A stretch of 44,829 nucleotides of DNA from Aggregatilineales bacterium (GTDB lineage: Bacteria; Chloroflexota; Anaerolineae; Aggregatilineales; Ch27). Below, one piece after another: positions 26,748 through 35,505 of this stretch; the stretch's first letter is position 1, and the number at the start of each line of letters is the position of its first letter. The notes beneath the pieces were generated by a model. It saw only the letters and a program-made list of their open reading frames with translations. It did no database searches and had not been told where the DNA came from. The stretch spans positions 1-44,829 of the forward strand of contig JARKOQ010000135.1 of assembly GCA_029976005.1 (NCBI GenBank). Direction: 5' to 3'. Both the position numbers and the translations under genes were made by a program.

Positions 26748-26776
26748 AGCATAGGCCAGAAGCGATCCCCGGACAA
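26748..26776 (-). promoter_or_regulatory. candidate rhaM promoter with overlapping inverted repeat
   Basis: On the minus strand TTGTCC (26776-26771), a 17-base spacer and TATGCT (26753-26748) precede rhaM by about 50 bases. The inverted repeat CCGGA-N4-TCCGG (26769-26782) covers the -35 element and could be an operator. Confidence 0.5.
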
Positions 26777-26822
26777 ATCCGGTAGGCCGGCCTGTTCCTT
26801 CGCCAGTGCAAAGCCATCCCGC

Positions 26823-26878
26823 GACACAGAGTTGCAATGCCGCGCAGCCCTGTGTCACGCTTTTTAGAGAGGGGCTGC
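26823..26878 (-). terminator. two overlapping hairpins after the receiver-kinase gene
   Basis: Arms GCAGCCC (26844-26850) and GGGCTGC (26872-26878) form one stem, and GACACAG (26823-26829) with CTGTGTC (26850-26856) another. They share base 26850 and the strands interleave, so only one can form. The first begins directly at the stop codon of the minus-strand gene. On the plus strand the second is followed by TTTTT (26861-26865). Confidence 0.4.
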
Positions 26879-28003
26879 CTACGTCTCCGGGACGCTATGC
26901 GGCAAGGTCACCGTGAACGTGGTGCCAACCCCTTCCGTGCTCGAAAAGGTCAGGCTGCCTTTGTGCCACTCCACGGCTTGCTGGACCGTCGCCAGGCCAA
27001 GCCCGGTGCCGGAGATGTTGCCGACGTTGGAACCGCGCTCGAACGCTTCGAACAACGTGTCCTGATCCGCTTCCGGGATGCCAATCCCCTGATCCTGGAC
27101 GACGAACACGTAGCGATCCTCCGCGCTGTCCAGGCTGATCCGGACTTCCTTGCCCTGAGGGGAGTACTTGATCGCGTTCGAGATGAGATTGGAGGCGATC
27201 TGTCGCACCAGGCGTTGATCGACCAGCGCACTCCCGACGAAATGGGTTTCGAGGATGATCTGGTGGGTCATGCTGTAGACCGCCTGATACTCTTCCACGA
27301 TCTGCTGGATGAACTCCGCCAGGTCGGTTGGCTCCGGGGTGAACTCGAACTTGCCCGATTCGATCTGGGCGACGAGCAGCATATCGTCCAGCATCTGGAT
27401 CAGCTTGTGCGTGCTGACCTCGATGCGATCCAACTGCGCCTCCCGCCGGGCCTCGTCCATTCGGGAGGCGTAATCGCGCAGCAGCCGGGTGGAGGTCATG
27501 ATGGTCGAAAGCGGGGTGCGGAAGTCGTGCGAGAACATCGCGACCAGCTTGAATTGCAGCAGGCGCTGGCTGCGCTCGAGAGAAAGAGCATCCTTAAATG
27601 CCTCGATTTGCCGCTTATTCTCGTCTTCGCGGATCGCCCTTCGCCTGAGCCGGGTCTGGATCGCATCGAGCAGGTCGGTACGAGCGAAGGGCTTGGTCAG
27701 GTAGTCGTCGGCCCCCAGATGCATGCCCTTGCGGATGGCGTCCGGGCTTGCTTTGGCCGTGAGGAAGATGAACGGGATCAACTGCGTGGTGGAGTTGGCC
27801 CGCACATCAAGCAGCACGCCATAACCGTCGAGGTACGGCAGACCAATGTCACACACGATCAGGTCCGGCTCAAGGCGAATCGCGGTATTCACACCGTCCA
27901 CGCCGTTGGCGGCGCCGATCGCTTCATAGCCCTCGAAGGTGAGCCAGGCGAGGATGTTGTCGCGTAGCATGTCCTCGTCTTCAATCACCAGGATTTTCGT
28001 CAT
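26879..28003 (-). CDS. hybrid response regulator-histidine kinase (REC-HisKA-HATPase)
   Basis: Cytosolic signalling protein with the receiver domain in front of the kinase. 374 residues. The receiver (about 1-120) has the acidic pair EDED, phosphoacceptor Asp in [14 protein letters not shown], Thr/Lys switch residues in FLTAKAS and YLTKPF. HisKA follows with the H-box [10 protein letters not shown], then the N-box [14 protein letters not shown], the G1 box DQGIGIP and the G2 box GTGLGLATV. No output domain and no membrane helix are present. The start is ATG 28003 with GGGAGA upstream; it overlaps the preceding kinase gene by 23 bases. It probably receives phosphate from, or works with, that kinase; the target is unknown. 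Confidence 0.92.
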   Translation of the reverse strand: MTKILVIEDEDMLRDNILAWLTFEGYEAIGAANGVDGVNTAIRLEPDLIVCDIGLPYLDGYGVLLDVRANSTTQLIPFIFLTAKASPDAIRKGMHLGADDYLTKPFARTDLLDAIQTRLRRRAIREDENKRQIEAFKDALSLERSQRLLQFKLVAMFSHDFRTPLSTIMTSTRLLRDYASRMDEARREAQLDRIEVSTHKLIQMLDDMLLVAQIESGKFEFTPEPTDLAEFIQQIVEEYQAVYSMTHQIILETHFVGSALVDQRLVRQIASNLISNAIKYSPQGKEVRISLDSAEDRYVFVVQDQGIGIPEADQDTLFEAFERGSNVGNISGTGLGLATVQQAVEWHKGSLTFSSTEGVGTTFTVTLPHSVPET

Positions 28004-31000
28004 GGTCTGTGTCTCCCTGATGGATTCTGGGCAACCTGATCGTAAAGGTCGTGCCAGTGTCAAGCTGGCTTTCGCACGTCACCGTGCCCCCATGCGCTTC
28101 GATGGAACGCTTGACGATCGCCAGCCCAAGACCTGTACCCTTGATCTGGCCGACGTTGGAGCCGCGATGGAATGCCTCGAACAGGTGGGGTAAGTCCTCC
28201 TGGGGGATGCCGATGCCGTTGTCGGCGATCTGGAGAACGGCGTTCTCGCCATCGGACGACAGGCTGAAGCGAACGGGACTGCTTTCCGGAGAGTACTTGA
28301 TGGCGTTGTTGAGCAGGTTGGTGAGCGCCTGGTAGAACAGGTTGTCATCGACGAGGGCCATCAGAACCTCGCCGGGAAACGAGAATTCGATCGGGTGAAC
28401 CACTTGAAGATTGCCCTGGAATTCCTCCACCAAACTCCGGCAGTACTGGTTGAGATTAACTGGCTTGGGACTGAAGGAGGTCGTGCCGGTGTCGGCACGG
28501 CTGATCGTCAGGACATCGTTGAGCAGCGTGACCATCCGCTTGACCTGGGAGTCGATCTGGTCGAGGTGTTTGGTGCGCTGCTGCTCGCCCAGGCGGTCAT
28601 GGTAGGTGCGCAGGATGTCGGTGCTGGAGCTGATGACGGACAGCGGCGTGCGCACATCGTGCGAGATCATGCCGACAAAGCGCACCTTCAGCTCGTTCAG
28701 CTCTTTTTCCCTGGCGAGCGCCGCGCGGAGGCCCATCTCCATCTCTTTGCGCTCGCTGATGTCGTGAATGGTGCAGACGATGCCCAGGATGCGCTCATTC
28801 TGCCCGGCGACGAGGGTCAGGGTCAGTTCGGCATCAAACGGCGTGCCCCCCTTGTGCTGGATGCCGACTTCCAGGCGCTGGGTCTGGCGGGTATCCTGGA
28901 TGGTCTGGAAGGCCTGCGCCAGACGGCCGGCGTCCTCGGGGATGACCAGGCGCGTCACGGGCTGGAACAGGCTCTCATCCGGAGCGCAGCGGAACACCTG
29001 GCAGAAGGCGGGATTGGTCTGCTCGATAAGCCCGTCGGTCTGGCACAGGATGATCACGTCGGAACTGCTGTTCAGGATGGCCTCGATCCGTTCCTTGGTC
29101 TGGTTGAGCTGGGCGGTGCGCTCGATCACGTGCTGCTCAAGCTCGGCCGCATGGTTCTGGATCTGCTCGTAAAGCTGGGCGTGTTCGATGGCGATCGAGG
29201 CCTGGTCGGCAAAGGCTTGCAGGTGTTGGACATGGACCTCGGTGAAGAAACCGGGCGTCCTGCTGTCCAGATTGAGGAACCCGATCACATTGCCATGCGA
29301 CCGGATCGGCGCGGCCACGTAGGACTCGACCCACTCATTCGGAGGCACCCTCACCCAATCGGGATATTCCTCGACATGAGATGCCAGGAATGGCAATCCA
29401 GTGGCCCACATGTGATGCAGGTTGGATGTGGAATCTAACGGCATTTCAAATTCCCTGAGGTACGGGATGAACTCGGGTCGGTAGCCACGCCAATAGGCGA
29501 TGTAGACCCGTTCATTTTTGATCAGCATGATGTTGGTGGCATCGTGGGGCACCACCTGCGTGATGTTTTCCAGGATCGCGTTCATCACGGTATCCAGGTC
29601 CAGGGAGCTGCTCAATGCATTGGCTGTTTGGGCCAGGGCCTCGGCCAGCATGCGCTGTTCGTGCTCGGCATTCTGGGTCTGTTTGAGCCGGGTGATGTCG
29701 GTGACCATGGCCTGCGCGCCGCGGTAATGCCCCTGCTCGTCCAGGAGGGGATTGGTGGCCATGAAAGTCCAGAGCGGCGTGCCATCCTTGCGCCGGAACA
29801 GGAATTCATGCTGCTCGGTGATGCCTTGCCGCCGGCGTTCCACGTTGGCTTCGGCCAATCGCCTGCCTTCGTCATCCATGAAGGCGAAGAGGGGCTGCCC
29901 GTTCATTTCCTCGACCGTGTAGCCGAGCATCTCGGCCATTCTCGCGTTCGCGAAGATGGTCTTGTTCTCGGCATCGATCACCCAGATGCCCTCCTGGGCC
30001 AATTCGACAATCTGGCGATAGCGTTCCTCGCTGAGACGCAGGGCTGCCTGGGCCGATCGGCGTGCGGTGATATCCTCGGTGAAGATGACGATGCCGCCGA
30101 CCGCGCCGTTGGAAGTGTACCAGGGCCAGATTTCCCAATGCTGCCACAGGATGGTGCCATTCGACCGCTCGAAGCTGTCCTCCTCGGCCTTCACGACCTC
30201 ACCCGCCAGGCCGCGGCGATGCGCCTCTTTCCAGCGCTCCGGGAGTTCCGGGAACAGGTCGTAGTGAAGTTGCCCAATCACCTCCCGCCCTTCGAGGGAA
30301 TAGTCCGTGATCCAGCGGCGGCTGACCGCCAGATAGCGCATGTCGGGGTCGAACATGGCCAGGGAGACGGGGGCGTGTTCGATGAACAGCTTGAGCTTCG
30401 CTTCGCTTTCGCGCAACTCCTGCTCGGCTCGCCTGCGGGCGGTAATGTCGCGGGTGATCAGGGTCGCGGTGGAGATGGAGTCGCCGCGCATGACCGGACT
30501 GAGCACGGTTGAATACCAGGCGGGTGTGCCATGCGGGCCGAGCGCCTCGATCTCGTAGCGCGCGGGTTGGCCGGTTTCGAAAACATAGGCAAGCGCCTCA
30601 CGGATCGTCGTCTGATACTCTGGCGGGGTGTAAGCAAGGACGTTCGTCCCCAGAACGTCCTGGTGGGTCAGACCCGCGACCGGGTGGTTGATGAACAGGA
30701 TGTCGCCCTGGCGATTGACCGTGAAAATGATGTCGGGCGCGTTTTCCACCAGGGAGCGCCACTGGGCCTCGGAATCGCCCAGCGCGGCGATCACTTCTTC
30801 CTCGAGGCGCAGCTCACGGCGCAGGAGCGCGTAAATCAGGCTTGCGGTAAAAGTAATAAACAGCAAGCCCTTGGCGGTTTGAAGCAACGCCTGTTGTTCA
30901 ACGTCCTGCGTCAGCAGGGTAGTCAGGCGATCCGTGAGAATGATCCAGATCGTGGTGGCGATGGCGTAGATCAGGCTGATCCGGAGTAGGCGTGCGCGAC

Positions 31001-31013
31001 TTGGTTGTTTCAT
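27981..31013 (-). CDS. membrane PAS/GAF sensor histidine kinase
   Basis: Large sensor kinase of 1010 residues. Two N-terminal membrane helices (about 9-32 and 43-66) flank a very short outside loop, so sensing is mostly cytosolic. Then come three PAS domains (starts near SLVENAPDIIFTV, LFIEHAPVSLAMF and QIVELAQEGIWVI), a GAF domain (SLDLDTVMNAILENI to QASIAIEHAQLYEQI), a short coiled coil, a fourth PAS domain, HisKA with ISHDVRTPLS, and an HATPase with LTNLLNNAIKYSP, DNGIGIP and GTGLGLAIV. Its kinase core is clearly related to that of the downstream hybrid protein, which it overlaps by 23 bases. No strong ribosome binding site is visible before the start. Confidence 0.9.
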   Translation of the reverse strand: MKQPSRARLLRISLIYAIATTIWIILTDRLTTLLTQDVEQQALLQTAKGLLFITFTASLIYALLRRELRLEEEVIAALGDSEAQWRSLVENAPDIIFTVNRQGDILFINHPVAGLTHQDVLGTNVLAYTPPEYQTTIREALAYVFETGQPARYEIEALGPHGTPAWYSTVLSPVMRGDSISTATLITRDITARRRAEQELRESEAKLKLFIEHAPVSLAMFDPDMRYLAVSRRWITDYSLEGREVIGQLHYDLFPELPERWKEAHRRGLAGEVVKAEEDSFERSNGTILWQHWEIWPWYTSNGAVGGIVIFTEDITARRSAQAALRLSEERYRQIVELAQEGIWVIDAENKTIFANARMAEMLGYTVEEMNGQPLFAFMDDEGRRLAEANVERRRQGITEQHEFLFRRKDGTPLWTFMATNPLLDEQGHYRGAQAMVTDITRLKQTQNAEHEQRMLAEALAQTANALSSSLDLDTVMNAILENITQVVPHDATNIMLIKNERVYIAYWRGYRPEFIPYLREFEMPLDSTSNLHHMWATGLPFLASHVEEYPDWVRVPPNEWVESYVAAPIRSHGNVIGFLNLDSRTPGFFTEVHVQHLQAFADQASIAIEHAQLYEQIQNHAAELEQHVIERTAQLNQTKERIEAILNSSSDVIILCQTDGLIEQTNPAFCQVFRCAPDESLFQPVTRLVIPEDAGRLAQAFQTIQDTRQTQRLEVGIQHKGGTPFDAELTLTLVAGQNERILGIVCTIHDISERKEMEMGLRAALAREKELNELKVRFVGMISHDVRTPLSVISSSTDILRTYHDRLGEQQRTKHLDQIDSQVKRMVTLLNDVLTISRADTGTTSFSPKPVNLNQYCRSLVEEFQGNLQVVHPIEFSFPGEVLMALVDDNLFYQALTNLLNNAIKYSPESSPVRFSLSSDGENAVLQIADNGIGIPQEDLPHLFEAFHRGSNVGQIKGTGLGLAIVKRSIEAHGGTVTCESQLDTGTTFTIRLPRIHQGDTDHDENPGD

Positions 31014-31078
31014 TGGCCGGGTACCCCGCGAGTTTCTGGGAGAACTGCTTCACCAGACCAGATATCGCTCCTTGATCG

Positions 31079-31101
31079 TTGCCAGTTGCAACGACTGCCA
31101 A
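31079..31101. promoter_or_regulatory. imperfect inverted repeat upstream of the sensor kinase
   Basis: Arms TTGCCAGT (31079-31086) and ACTGCCAA (31094-31101) are inverted with one mismatched pair and a 7-base centre. They lie 66-88 bases before the kinase start, where an operator could act. Confidence 0.35.
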
Positions 31102-31250
31102 TTCCGGATTAATTCTACGCGAGCGGATGGATTTGGCGCAATCAACGCCGGTCGGAGCCGGCGCTCGATGATCCACAGCTTCGGGAGCCGGATCGTCAAA
31201 GGGAACTTTGCTTGAGGATGCTCAGGTTCAGGCCATCGCGCGGGGCAAGG

Positions 31251-31266
31251 CCGGCCGCCCGGCCGG
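31251..31266 (-). terminator. short GC hairpin after the second LacI gene
   Basis: CCGGCC (31251-31256) and GGCCGG (31261-31266) form a 6-bp stem with a 4-nt loop, 5 bases past the LacI stop. There is no T run, so the terminator call is weak. Confidence 0.3.
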
Positions 31267-31270
31267 GTCG

Positions 31271-32293
31271 TCAGGAGGACTGGCGCTCGACCAGTTGGAC
31301 ATCCAGCACGATGTGCTGAGGCTCCGCGTGAGCATCCTTCAGGGTGCGAATCAGAGTCGTGGTCGCGACCCGCCCTTTTTCCATGGCCGGCTGGCGGATT
31401 GTCGACAGGGATGGGCAGACCAGGCTGCTCGCGGAGATATCATCGTAGCCGATCAGCGCGACCTCCTGCGGGATGTCGACGCCCAGTTCCCTGGCGGCCT
31501 GCATGGCCCCGATCGCCAGGACGTCCGCCATGGCGACGATGGCCGTGGGATGCCAGCGCTTGGACCAGACTTCCCGGAACGCATCGTACCCGCCCTCGAT
31601 GTCGCACTCGCATTCCAACAGCCGGACATTCCGGTTGCCGAGCGACAGGCCCACTTCCCCGAGCGCCTGCTGGTAACCATCAATGCGGCGGCGCAGGGTG
31701 CCCGCGTAGTCGCGATAGTGCCCGAACGAGCCGGAGCGGATGCCCAGGATGGCGATCTTGCGGTGCCCGCGCGAGACGATGTGGTGCATGGCGGCATAAG
31801 CGCCTCCCTGGTCGTCGATGTTGACGCAGGAGATGCCCTCGACGGGATCGCTGTCCACCATAACGAAGGGCATGCCGCGCTGCTTGAGGACCTGCATCGT
31901 CTCGCGAAACGTTTCCAGGCCCAGGGTAAGGAATCCGTCCACCGCCGCGCGCAGGATGGCGCGGCGCAGGCTGCCTTTCTGAGGGGGCACCAGCAGCACG
32001 GACAGGTCTTCGTCCTGGCAGGCCGCGCCGACGCCTTCCAGAAAGGCCATGGTGTGCGTATTGCGGGCGATGACCGGCAAGGGCTGAGGCAGCAGGATGC
32101 CGATGCAGCCGGTCCGGCGCGTCTTCAGGTTGCTGGCGATGGGATCGGGGTTGAATCCAAGCTCTCTCGCTACCTCCAGGATACGTGTCAGGGTGGCCTC
32201 GGAGAGCTGCTCAGGCTTGTTGAACGCGAAGGACACCGATGTTTTGGAGACTCCGGCGCGCTCCGCGATATCCTGGATCGTCACTCGTGACAT
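31271..32293 (-). CDS. LacI-family repressor of the GH13/maltodextrin-type operon
   Basis: Probable repressor of its own operon. 340 residues. The helix-turn-helix is TIQDIAERAGVSKTSVSFAFN, with the hinge IASNLKTRRTGCIGILLP and a sugar-binding domain (AIVAMADVLAIGAMQAARELG, IGYDDISASSLV). The start is ATG 32293, which lies inside the end of the GH13 gene (13-base overlap), so it is the last cistron of the operon. The promoter of that operon carries two tandem LacI-type palindromes at 36861-36885, the obvious binding site for this protein. A repressor translated last would give a delayed negative feedback. Confidence 0.9.
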   Translation of the reverse strand: MSRVTIQDIAERAGVSKTSVSFAFNKPEQLSEATLTRILEVARELGFNPDPIASNLKTRRTGCIGILLPQPLPVIARNTHTMAFLEGVGAACQDEDLSVLLVPPQKGSLRRAILRAAVDGFLTLGLETFRETMQVLKQRGMPFVMVDSDPVEGISCVNIDDQGGAYAAMHHIVSRGHRKIAILGIRSGSFGHYRDYAGTLRRRIDGYQQALGEVGLSLGNRNVRLLECECDIEGGYDAFREVWSKRWHPTAIVAMADVLAIGAMQAARELGVDIPQEVALIGYDDISASSLVCPSLSTIRQPAMEKGRVATTTLIRTLKDAHAEPQHIVLDVQLVERQSS

Positions 32294-33690
32294 GCTTCAT
32301 CCCCAACACGCGGCACCAACACCCAGGCCGACTGAGCCGGTAACGGGCTGAATTCGAGCATGTTATCGGCTGTCTTAAACACCTGGCCCGTCAGTATGTC
32401 AACCCACTGATAATACCAGGGCGCGGGAATCCTGACCATGTCCCTGGCCTCGCGCGGGTTCAGGACCACGACGACCATGTCGTCGGCGCTGAAGCGGCGG
32501 TAGGCGTAGACCCCGTTGAAGGCCAGCAGCGGCTCGAACGCGCCATCCCGCAGGGCGCTGCTCCGCTTGCGCAGGGCGATCAGGGTCCGGTAGGCCTGCC
32601 ACAACGCGCGATCCTGGCCGGCTTCGTCCCAGACCATGCCCGCCCGGCACAGGGGATCGTTTTCTCCGGCCATCCCGATTTCGTCGCCGTAGTAGATCAT
32701 CGGTATCCCAATGTAGGTCATCTGGAAGGCCGCCGCAATCAGGACGCGGGCCGTGCTGCCGCCGCACACCGTCCTGATGCGCGCCGTATCGTGGCTGCCA
32801 AGCAGGGTGAGGTGATACGGCGCGGTGGGGCCGTGTTCCTGGCGGAGCCGTCCCAGCTCGATGTCGAAATCCTCGGCGTCCATGTGGTCGCGCGCGCAGA
32901 AATCGAGAATCGCGTCGCGCAGCCGGTAGTTCATGACCCCATGCACCGTGTCACCGGTCAGCCAGGGGGTCGCGTTGCGCCATTCCTCGGCGACCAGGTA
33001 GGCGTCCGGGTTGACCTGGAGCGCCCGGCGGCGGAACTCCTGCCAGAAGGCCATCGGGATTTTCCAGGGGACATCGAGCCGCCAGCCGTCCGTGCCTTCA
33101 CGCAGCCAGTGTTCCGCCACCCGCAGCAGGTATTCGGCCACGGCGGGGTTGGCGGTGTTGAGCTTGGGCAGAAATCCCGCGCCGCCGCAGGTCTGGTAGT
33201 TGGGCCGTTGGATGTCCAGCGGCAGCGACTGGATCAGGAACCAGTCGAGGTAGGGCGAGTCGGCTCCGCGCGCCTGCACGTCCTGGAAGGCAAAAAAGCC
33301 GTCGCCGCAGTGGTTGAAGACCGCGTCCAGGACGAGGCGCATGTCGCGCTGCTTGAGGGCGGCGACCAGGGCGCGGAAGTCCTCCAGTGTCCCGGCCGCC
33401 GGATCGATGACCAGATAGTCCGATGTGTCGTAGCGGTGATTGGTCCGGGCCGCGAAAAAGGGCGTGAGATACAGCGCGGTGATGCCAAGACTTTGGAGGT
33501 AGTCCAGCCTGGCCGTGATTCCCGCCAGGTCTCCGCCGAAGAAGGTCTCGCGGGTGGGGATGCTCTCCCATGGCACGGTTCCCTGGGGATCGTTGCCTGG
33601 ATCGCCGTTGCAGAAGCGCTCCGGGAAGATCTGGTAGAAAATCGCGTTTTTCGCCCAATCGGGAGCCTGCCAGCCCGACAGCTCAGTCAT
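32281..33690 (-). CDS. GH13 alpha-amylase-family enzyme (cyclomaltodextrinase/neopullulanase/alpha-glucosidase type)
   Basis: Hydrolyses alpha-glucosidic bonds of imported malto-oligosaccharides in the cytosol. 469 residues, without signal peptide and without the N-terminal CBM34 domain found in typical neopullulanases. The four GH13 regions are clear: DAVFNHCG (I), GWRLDVPWK with the nucleophile Asp (II), LVAEEW with the acid Glu (III) and LLGSHDTARI with the transition-state Asp (IV). It begins with WAKNAIFYQIFPERFCNGD, the usual barrel start of this subfamily. The start is ATG 33690. It lies four bases after the malG-like stop and overlaps the LacI gene. Confidence 0.92.
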   Translation of the reverse strand: MTELSGWQAPDWAKNAIFYQIFPERFCNGDPGNDPQGTVPWESIPTRETFFGGDLAGITARLDYLQSLGITALYLTPFFAARTNHRYDTSDYLVIDPAAGTLEDFRALVAALKQRDMRLVLDAVFNHCGDGFFAFQDVQARGADSPYLDWFLIQSLPLDIQRPNYQTCGGAGFLPKLNTANPAVAEYLLRVAEHWLREGTDGWRLDVPWKIPMAFWQEFRRRALQVNPDAYLVAEEWRNATPWLTGDTVHGVMNYRLRDAILDFCARDHMDAEDFDIELGRLRQEHGPTAPYHLTLLGSHDTARIRTVCGGSTARVLIAAAFQMTYIGIPMIYYGDEIGMAGENDPLCRAGMVWDEAGQDRALWQAYRTLIALRKRSSALRDGAFEPLLAFNGVYAYRRFSADDMVVVVLNPREARDMVRIPAPWYYQWVDILTGQVFKTADNMLEFSPLPAQSAWVLVPRVGDEACHE

Positions 33691-33694
33691 GAAA

Positions 33695-34519
33695 TCACCC
33701 CTTCAGTCCGGTGGTGGCGATGCTGGCGATAAACCAGCGCTGGCCAAACAGGAAAATCAGAATCGTTGGAATCGTGGCGGTTACCGTGCCGGCCATGAGC
33801 AGAGTCCACTGGGTGCCATAGCGGCCCTGGAACATGGCCAGGCCGAGCTGGATGGTGCGCATGTCCGGATCGTTGATCACCACCAGCGGCCACAGGAACT
33901 CGTTCCAGGCGAACATGAAGGCGAAGATGCCCAGTGTAGCCAGGCCCGGCCCGGTCAGGGGCAGCAGGATGCGCCACCAGATGCCAAGCCGCGAACAGCC
34001 ATCGATCATAGCGGCATCGTCAAGCTCGGTCGAGATGCCTTCGTAGTACTGGCGCATGAGGAAGATGCCAAACGCGCTGAACATGCGCGGCAGGATCATG
34101 GCCGTGTAGGTATCCACCCAGCCCAGGCGCTGGATGATGAGATAGGACGGGATCAGGATCGCGTGGAAAGGCACCATCATCGTGCCCAGAAACAGCAGGA
34201 ACAGGGCTTCCTTGCCGGGAAAACGCAGCCGGGCGAAGGCATAGGCCGCCAGCGAGCACAGGACGATCTGCCCGGCGGTGACGCCCAGGGTCACCAGGCC
34301 CGAATTCCAGTAGTAGCGGCTGAATGACGCGGCCTGCCAGGCCTGGGCGTAATTCTGCCATTCGAAGGTATTGGGGAACAGATAGGGCGGCGAATAGGTC
34401 AGCTCCTGGGGCTTGAGCGACAGAGTCACCATCCACAGGTAGGGAATGACCATGATGCTCACGCCGGCCAGCAGCGTCAGATGGATCAGCAGGTGGCCGG
34501 GCCTGAACCATTTCCTCAT
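33695..34519 (-). CDS. CUT1 sugar ABC permease, MalG-like
   Basis: Membrane subunit of the maltodextrin-type importer. 274 residues. The first helix is LIHLTLLAGVSIMVIPYLWMV, the EAA loop is LDDAAMIDGCSRLGIWWRILLPL and the C-terminus is the typical QRWFIASIATTGLKG. The start is ATG 34519 with GGAGAAAAGG upstream, overlapping the malF-like stop by four bases. It is followed after four bases by the GH13 gene, which supports a maltose/maltodextrin substrate. Confidence 0.92.
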   Translation of the reverse strand: MRKWFRPGHLLIHLTLLAGVSIMVIPYLWMVTLSLKPQELTYSPPYLFPNTFEWQNYAQAWQAASFSRYYWNSGLVTLGVTAGQIVLCSLAAYAFARLRFPGKEALFLLFLGTMMVPFHAILIPSYLIIQRLGWVDTYTAMILPRMFSAFGIFLMRQYYEGISTELDDAAMIDGCSRLGIWWRILLPLTGPGLATLGIFAFMFAWNEFLWPLVVINDPDMRTIQLGLAMFQGRYGTQWTLLMAGTVTATIPTILIFLFGQRWFIASIATTGLKG

Positions 34520-35427
34520 GCCTTTTCTCCTCTGATGCCGAACACGCGCCACTGGATCAGGGTCGCCACGAAGACGATGCCAAAGATGACCCAGGCGATG
34601 GCCGAGGCCTGGCCCATGTTGAAGAAGCGGAAGGCCTGGTTGTAGAGCAGCAGTCCGATCACGTTGGTCGAATCCAGCGGGCCGCCGTTGGTCATGACGT
34701 AGACCACGTCGAAGATCAGGAAGGAGTCGATCACCGACATGATCACGAGGAGCAGCGTGATCGGCGCGATGAGCGGCACGGTGATGAACCGGAACTGGTG
34801 AAGCGGACTGGCGCCATCCACCTGGGATGCCTCGTAGTATTCCTGGGGGATGCCCTGCAATCCGGCCAGGTAGATCACGATGTTGAAGCCCAGCCGTTTC
34901 CAGATGCCCACCAGGATGACGATGCGCAGCGCCCAGGTGGGGTTGCGCAGCCAGGTGGGCGCGGGCGGCGCTATCCCCAGGGAATGGAGCGCCACGTCCA
35001 CGTAGCCCGTGGTCGGCGTGAGCAGGTAGCGCCACACCACGGCGACCGCGATGGTCGAGGTGACCACCGGCAGAAAGTACAGCACCCGGTAGGCCGTCCT
35101 GCCCCGAATACCCGCGTTCAGCAGGACGGCGATGCCCAGCGACAGGGCGATGCTGATCGCCGTGACGCCCACGGTGTAGATCAGCGTGACGCGGAGGGAG
35201 TTTCCAAATTCGGTCGATGAAAGCAGACTTTGATAATTGCCCAGCCCGACAAAGGTGCGGGTATCGCTGAATCCATCCCACTCCATCAGGCTCAGATAAC
35301 CGGAGTAGATGAGCGGATAGAGGTTGAATACGATGAACAGAAGCGTGACTGGAAGCAGGGCGATGAGGGCTGTACTCAGGTCGCCGCGCCGGTTGGCCCG
35401 ACGCCAGTAGGAGGTAACGCGCTGCAT
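34516..35427 (-). CDS. CUT1 sugar ABC permease, MalF-like
   Basis: Membrane subunit paired with the MalG-like protein. 303 residues. It starts with a short basic cytosolic tail, then STALIALLPVTLLFIVFNLYPLIYSGYLSLM. The EAA loop is EYYEASQVDGASPLHQFRFITVPL. The start is ATG 35427 behind GGGGAGAG; a 15-codon in-frame extension overlaps the intercistronic hairpin and is rejected. The gene lies 78 bases after the binding-protein gene, the gap being largely a perfect stem-loop. Confidence 0.9.
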   Translation of the reverse strand: MQRVTSYWRRANRRGDLSTALIALLPVTLLFIVFNLYPLIYSGYLSLMEWDGFSDTRTFVGLGNYQSLLSSTEFGNSLRVTLIYTVGVTAISIALSLGIAVLLNAGIRGRTAYRVLYFLPVVTSTIAVAVVWRYLLTPTTGYVDVALHSLGIAPPAPTWLRNPTWALRIVILVGIWKRLGFNIVIYLAGLQGIPQEYYEASQVDGASPLHQFRFITVPLIAPITLLLVIMSVIDSFLIFDVVYVMTNGGPLDSTNVIGLLLYNQAFRFFNMGQASAIAWVIFGIVFVATLIQWRVFGIRGEKA

Positions 35428-35454
35428 CTGCTGATTCTCTCCCCGTGTCGAAAC

Positions 35455-35483
35455 GCGGATGGGCCTGCACAAGGCCCATCCGC
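35455..35483 (-). other. intercistronic stem-loop between binding protein and permease genes
   Basis: Perfect 12-bp stem (35455-35466 with 35472-35483) and a 5-nt loop, without a T run on the minus strand. It sits between a highly needed binding-protein gene and its permease, where stems of this kind commonly stabilise the upstream message or partly stop transcription. A matching structure is present at 42992-43022 in another operon. Confidence 0.65.
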
Positions 35484-35505
35484 AGAGTAACCAACCGGAC
35501 TTAGA

